Shown here piece by piece: positions 6,106-8,281 of a DNA stretch of 8,281 nt; within the stretch, counting starts at the first letter, position 1; each line of letters begins with the position of its first letter. The notes below the pieces were generated by a model, which saw nothing but the letters and a program-made list of their open reading frames with translations, did not search any database and had not been told where the DNA came from. Source of the stretch: DASZHJ01 sp035507155 (GTDB lineage Bacteria; Pseudomonadota; Alphaproteobacteria; ATCC43930; CGMCC-115725). The stretch is from the NCBI GenBank assembly GCA_035507155.1, contig DATJOK010000205.1:1-8281 (forward strand), read 5' to 3'. Both the position numbers and the translations under genes were made by a program.

Positions 6106-7284
6106 ATGGCCCGCCACCGCCCCGCCCGCCTCGCCGGCATGCCCGGCATCGGCGTCGACCGCATGGGCGACACCGCCGACGCGCTCGCCGATCTCGCGGT
6201 GCTCCGGATGGAGAATCTGGATACCGACATCCCGCCTTGCGCGGCCGCCATCGCCGCGACCCAGCGCGCCGCCACCGAGGATGCCGCCAACAGCTATCTC
6301 CCCTTCCTCGGCCAGGATCATCTGCGCCGCGCCGCCGCCGCCCATATGAGCCGGCTCGCGGGCATCGACTACGACTGGCGGAGGAGCTGCGTCATCAGCG
6401 CCGGCGGCCTCTCCGGCATCCTGAACGTGCTGCTCGCCACCATCGAGGTGGGCGACGAGGTGGTGCTGACCGATCCCGCCTATGCGGGCCTCCTCAACCG
6501 GGTGCGGCTCGCCGGCGGCGTGCCGCGGCTCGCGCCGCTGGTGCCCGGCAGGGATGGCTGGCGCCTCGATCTCGACGCCTTCCGCAAAGCGGCGGCGCAG
6601 CCGAGAGTGCGCGCGGTGCTGATGATGAGCCCCTCGATGCCAACCGGCTCGGTGCTGAATGAGGCGGAATGGGCCGCCGTCGCCGAGGCTTGCCGCCAGC
6701 GCGATCTGCTCCTCATCTACGACGCGGCGATGGAGCGCATCCTGTTCGACGGCCGCTCCGTGCTGCATCCGGCGCGGCTTCCCGGCATGGCGGAGCGCAC
6801 CATCACCATCGGCTCCGCCTCCAAGGAGCTGCGCATGATCGGCTGGCGCATCGGCTGGGTGGTGGGGCCGCCGGAGATCATTGCCGATGTGGGGCTGGTC
6901 GGGATCTCCAACGTGGTCTGCCAGGTCGGCATCGCCATGGAGGCGGCGGCGGTGGCGCTGGAGGCGCCTGCGGCGGACGTGCGGGACGCCGCCGCCGAGT
7001 GGCAGCGCCGGCGCGATCTCATCCTGCGCGACCTCGGCGGCGTGGTGCCGGCGATCCCGCCGCACGGCGGCTGGTCGCTGCTCCTCGACCTGGGCGTCGC
7101 CGGGATGACCGGCGAGCAGGGATCGCGGCTCTTCCTGGAGAAGGCGCAGATCGCCGCGACGCCGATGGTGAACTGGGGCGGCGCCGATACCGCGCGCTAC
7201 CTGCGCCTCGTCTTCGCCAACGAGCCCTGCGCGCGCCTCGAGGGCATCGGCGAGCGGGTCCGACGGGCGCTTGCGGCCGCTTAG
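6106..7284 (+). CDS. PLP-dependent class I/II aminotransferase, substrate unknown
   Basis: This 392-residue fold-type I enzyme is normal length for class I/II aminotransferases. Visible elements in order are Y-L-P-F-L-G at 64-69, S-A-G-G at 98-101 (cofactor phosphate region), D-P-A-Y at 123-126, S-P-S-M-P-T-G at 175-181, Y-D-A-A-M at 205-209 with Asp206 for the pyridine nitrogen, S-K-E-L-R-M-I-G-W-R-I-G-W from 239 with Lys240 as the Schiff-base lysine, and Y-L-R-L-V-F-A at 365-371 with Arg367 for the substrate carboxylate. The usual N-P-x-N-P-T-G motif has Met178 where Asn normally contacts the PLP hydroxyl, and the usual D-E-x-Y is D-A-A-M. It is therefore a divergent subfamily whose substrate I cannot name. 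A GAGAGG Shine-Dalgarno sequence lies five bases ahead of the ATG. The gene is divergent from the GntR gene, which probably regulates it, so a catabolic role is likely. Confidence 0.87.
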   Translation: MARHRPARLAGMPGIGVDRMGDTADALADLAVLRMENLDTDIPPCAAAIAATQRAATEDAANSYLPFLGQDHLRRAAAAHMSRLAGIDYDWRRSCVISAGGLSGILNVLLATIEVGDEVVLTDPAYAGLLNRVRLAGGVPRLAPLVPGRDGWRLDLDAFRKAAAQPRVRAVLMMSPSMPTGSVLNEAEWAAVAEACRQRDLLLIYDAAMERILFDGRSVLHPARLPGMAERTITIGSASKELRMIGWRIGWVVGPPEIIADVGLVGISNVVCQVGIAMEAAAVALEAPAADVRDAAAEWQRRRDLILRDLGGVVPAIPPHGGWSLLLDLGVAGMTGEQGSRLFLEKAQIAATPMVNWGGADTARYLRLVFANEPCARLEGIGERVRRALAAA

Positions 7285-7310
7285 TCACTCCCGTACTGCC
7301 ACCCCTGACC

Positions 7311-7342
7311 CCGTCATGACCGGGCCTGTCCGGTCATGACGG
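7311..7342. repeat. Perfect 13-bp inverted repeat, REP-like hairpin between convergent genes
   Basis: CCGTCATGACCGG and its exact complement flank a 6-nt loop, GCCTGT. Each arm also contains the self-palindrome GTCATGAC (7313-7320 and 7333-7340), so the two 8-mers are direct repeats exactly 20 bp apart. The element fills the 77-bp space between the aminotransferase stop and the DUF72 stop, where a bidirectional terminator is expected, but no T-run follows on either strand. The form resembles dispersed palindromic repeats with a G-G-G-C-T-T-G-T-C-C-like centre that I recall from Rhizobiales genomes. Confidence 0.75.
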
Positions 7343-7361
7343 TCGAGGAACAATGGCGATG

Positions 7362-8156
7362 TTACCCCTTGAGCCGCTTCAGGAACGCCTGCGCCGCCGC
7401 CGGCGCGCGCACCTTGGCGCCGTTGATGAAATAGACGAAGCAGTCGCGCGGGCGCTTCGGCGCGGCATCGGGGTGAATTCGCTTCAGGTCGTCGGGCTCG
7501 CCGCCCTTGGACCAGGTCTCAAAGCGCTTCACCCAGGCGCCGAGCGCGCGCGTGGAATAGCCGCTCTCCTCCTCCATCACCATGCGCCGCAGCCGCGCAT
7601 AGACGAAGTCGCCGGTGACATCGGCGATCGCCGGATGATCCTCGGAATCGACCAGGGCCACCGGGGTCTTGTACTTGCGCATCAGCGCGATGAAATCAGG
7701 CACCAGGAAGCTCTGATGCCGCACCTCGAGGACGTGGCGGATCTCGCGGCCGTCGAGCTTCCGCGGCAGCAGCTCCAGGAAGCTCGCGAAATTCCCCCGG
7801 TCGAACTGCGTGGTGGGCGCGAACTGCCAGAGGATCGGGCCGAGCTTCTCCCCGAGCTCCAGCACGCCGCTGTCGAAGAAGCGCTTCACCGAATCGCCGG
7901 CCTCGCCGAGGGCGCGCCGATGGGTGGCGAAGCGCGGCCCCTTCAGCGAGAAGACGAAATCCTCCGGCGTGTCGTCGCGCCAGCGCCGGAAGCTCGCCGG
8001 CTTCTGCGAGCCGTAGAAGGTGCCGTTGATCTCGATCGAGGTCACCTGCCGGCTGGCGTGATGGAGCTCCTTCGCCTGCGGCAGCCCCTTCGGATAGAGC
8101 ACGCCCCGCCACGGCGGAAACACCCAGCCCCCGATGCCGGCCCGGATCTCTGTCAT
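7362..8156 (-). CDS. DUF72 domain protein (YecE family)
   Basis: This 264-residue protein has the DUF72 TIM-barrel signatures in order: G-I-G-G-W at 7-11, S-I-E-I-N-G-T-F-Y at 40-48, K-G-P-R-F-A-T-H at 72-79, G-P-I-L-W-Q-F at 106-112, E-V-R-H-Q-S-F at 144-150, Y-A-R-L-R at 186-190 and a C-terminal V-Y-F-I-N-G-A-K-V-R-A-P segment. The family is widespread in bacteria and folds like a TIM barrel, but no reaction is firmly established. I chose ATG 8156 because the GIGGW motif normally lies within the first ten or so residues. GAGGGG lies 12 nt ahead, and the upstream extension to 8246 is arginine-rich and unlike the family. The protein is cytoplasmic by appearance. It is convergent with the aminotransferase gene, and nothing links the two functionally. 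Confidence 0.92.
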   Translation of the reverse strand: MTEIRAGIGGWVFPPWRGVLYPKGLPQAKELHHASRQVTSIEINGTFYGSQKPASFRRWRDDTPEDFVFSLKGPRFATHRRALGEAGDSVKRFFDSGVLELGEKLGPILWQFAPTTQFDRGNFASFLELLPRKLDGREIRHVLEVRHQSFLVPDFIALMRKYKTPVALVDSEDHPAIADVTGDFVYARLRRMVMEEESGYSTRALGAWVKRFETWSKGGEPDDLKRIHPDAAPKRPRDCFVYFINGAKVRAPAAAQAFLKRLKG

Positions 8157-8199
8157 CGGATTTCGCTGCCCCTCACAATTCGAATTCACCTTCCGCTGA

Positions 8200-8205
8200 A
8201 CTATA
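8200..8205 (-). promoter_or_regulatory. Candidate -10 box for the DUF72 gene
   Basis: TATAGT on the minus strand matches the -10 consensus at five of six positions and lies about 44 bp upstream of ATG 8156. The -35 region at 17-bp spacing (TTCCGT) is poor. A 10-bp palindrome, AATTCGAATT, at 8177-8186 lies between this box and the start codon. The box is placed by eye only. Confidence 0.35.
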
Positions 8206-8225
8206 AGCGGGCCGCGACCGCGACG

Positions 8226-8248
8226 GAATGCCCGCCGATTGGGCATTC
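8226..8248. repeat. 8-bp inverted repeat upstream of the DUF72 gene
   Basis: GAATGCCC and GGGCATTC form a perfect 8-bp stem around the 7-nt loop GCCGATT. On the plus strand a short TTTG follows, so it is at best a weak terminator. On the minus strand it lies just upstream of the candidate DUF72 promoter, where an operator could sit. The last 33 bases of the window after it show nothing I can interpret. Confidence 0.5.
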
Positions 8249-8281
8249 TTTGTGACAGCCCGCGGAGAGCAGCAATTTCCC

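Noticed and set aside
5932..7065. A 377-codon minus-strand frame opposite the aminotransferase
   Set aside because: Shadow frame of the conserved aminotransferase. It also runs into the gntR gene in another frame.
8157..8246. Extension of the DUF72 protein to ATG 8246
   Set aside because: The added 30 residues are Arg-rich and precede the GIGGW motif, which normally sits at the N-terminus. The stretch also holds the likely promoter and an inverted repeat.
7353..8255. A 300-codon plus-strand frame opposite the DUF72 gene
   Set aside because: The minus-strand frame carries all DUF72 motifs. The plus frame is rich in Arg, Leu, Glu and His without any motif.

Overview
The window is GC-rich DNA with dense coding, third positions dominated by G and C, and Shine-Dalgarno-type starts. 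The gene families suggest an alphaproteobacterium, most likely Hyphomicrobiales (Rhizobiales). They include an fds-type formate dehydrogenase tail, an orphan form-II CoxL-like molybdoenzyme, FCD-type GntR and Lrp regulators, and palindromic intergenic elements like those common in that order. This placement is inference. No rRNA, tRNA, CRISPR array, transposase or phage gene was seen. No gap between genes exceeds about 150 bp.

Layout. (1) Positions 1-326 are the 3' end of an NAD-dependent formate dehydrogenase operon: the C-terminus of FdsC/FdhD overlapping fdsD by ATGA. (2) Positions 477-2798 encode a complete xanthine-oxidase-family molybdopterin subunit with the AYRGAGR (form II) loop. Its usual FAD and 2Fe-2S partner genes are not beside it. 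The gene sits between two identical, inverted 30-nt palindromic elements. (3) Positions 2861-4824 are a divergent pair: a 2,2-dialkylglycine decarboxylase-like PLP enzyme (minus) and an Lrp/AsnC regulator (plus), with a short conserved-looking hypothetical protein (4834-5391) probably co-transcribed behind the regulator. (4) Positions 5399-7284 are a second divergent pair: a GntR/FCD regulator (minus) and a class I/II aminotransferase (plus). Their start codons are only 38 bp apart around a perfect 12-bp palindrome. (5) A REP-like hairpin at 7311-7342 separates the aminotransferase from a convergent DUF72 (YecE-type) gene at 7362-8156. The window ends in a short non-coding stretch holding a hairpin.

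How the genes may work together. The centre of the window is two regulator/PLP-enzyme modules, each regulator transcribed away from the enzyme it probably controls. This fits substrate-induced amino-acid catabolism. In the first module the enzyme can be named with fair confidence, because active-site and potassium-site residues of dialkylglycine decarboxylase are conserved with a constant offset of two. In the second module the substrate is unknown. The formate dehydrogenase tail and the CoxL-like protein are both parts of molybdenum enzymes, but nothing in the sequence proves a functional link. I found no clearly novel multi-gene system. The best leads are the GntR control region, the orphan CoxL, the Lrp-dgdA arrangement, and an aminotransferase with an altered PLP-binding motif.
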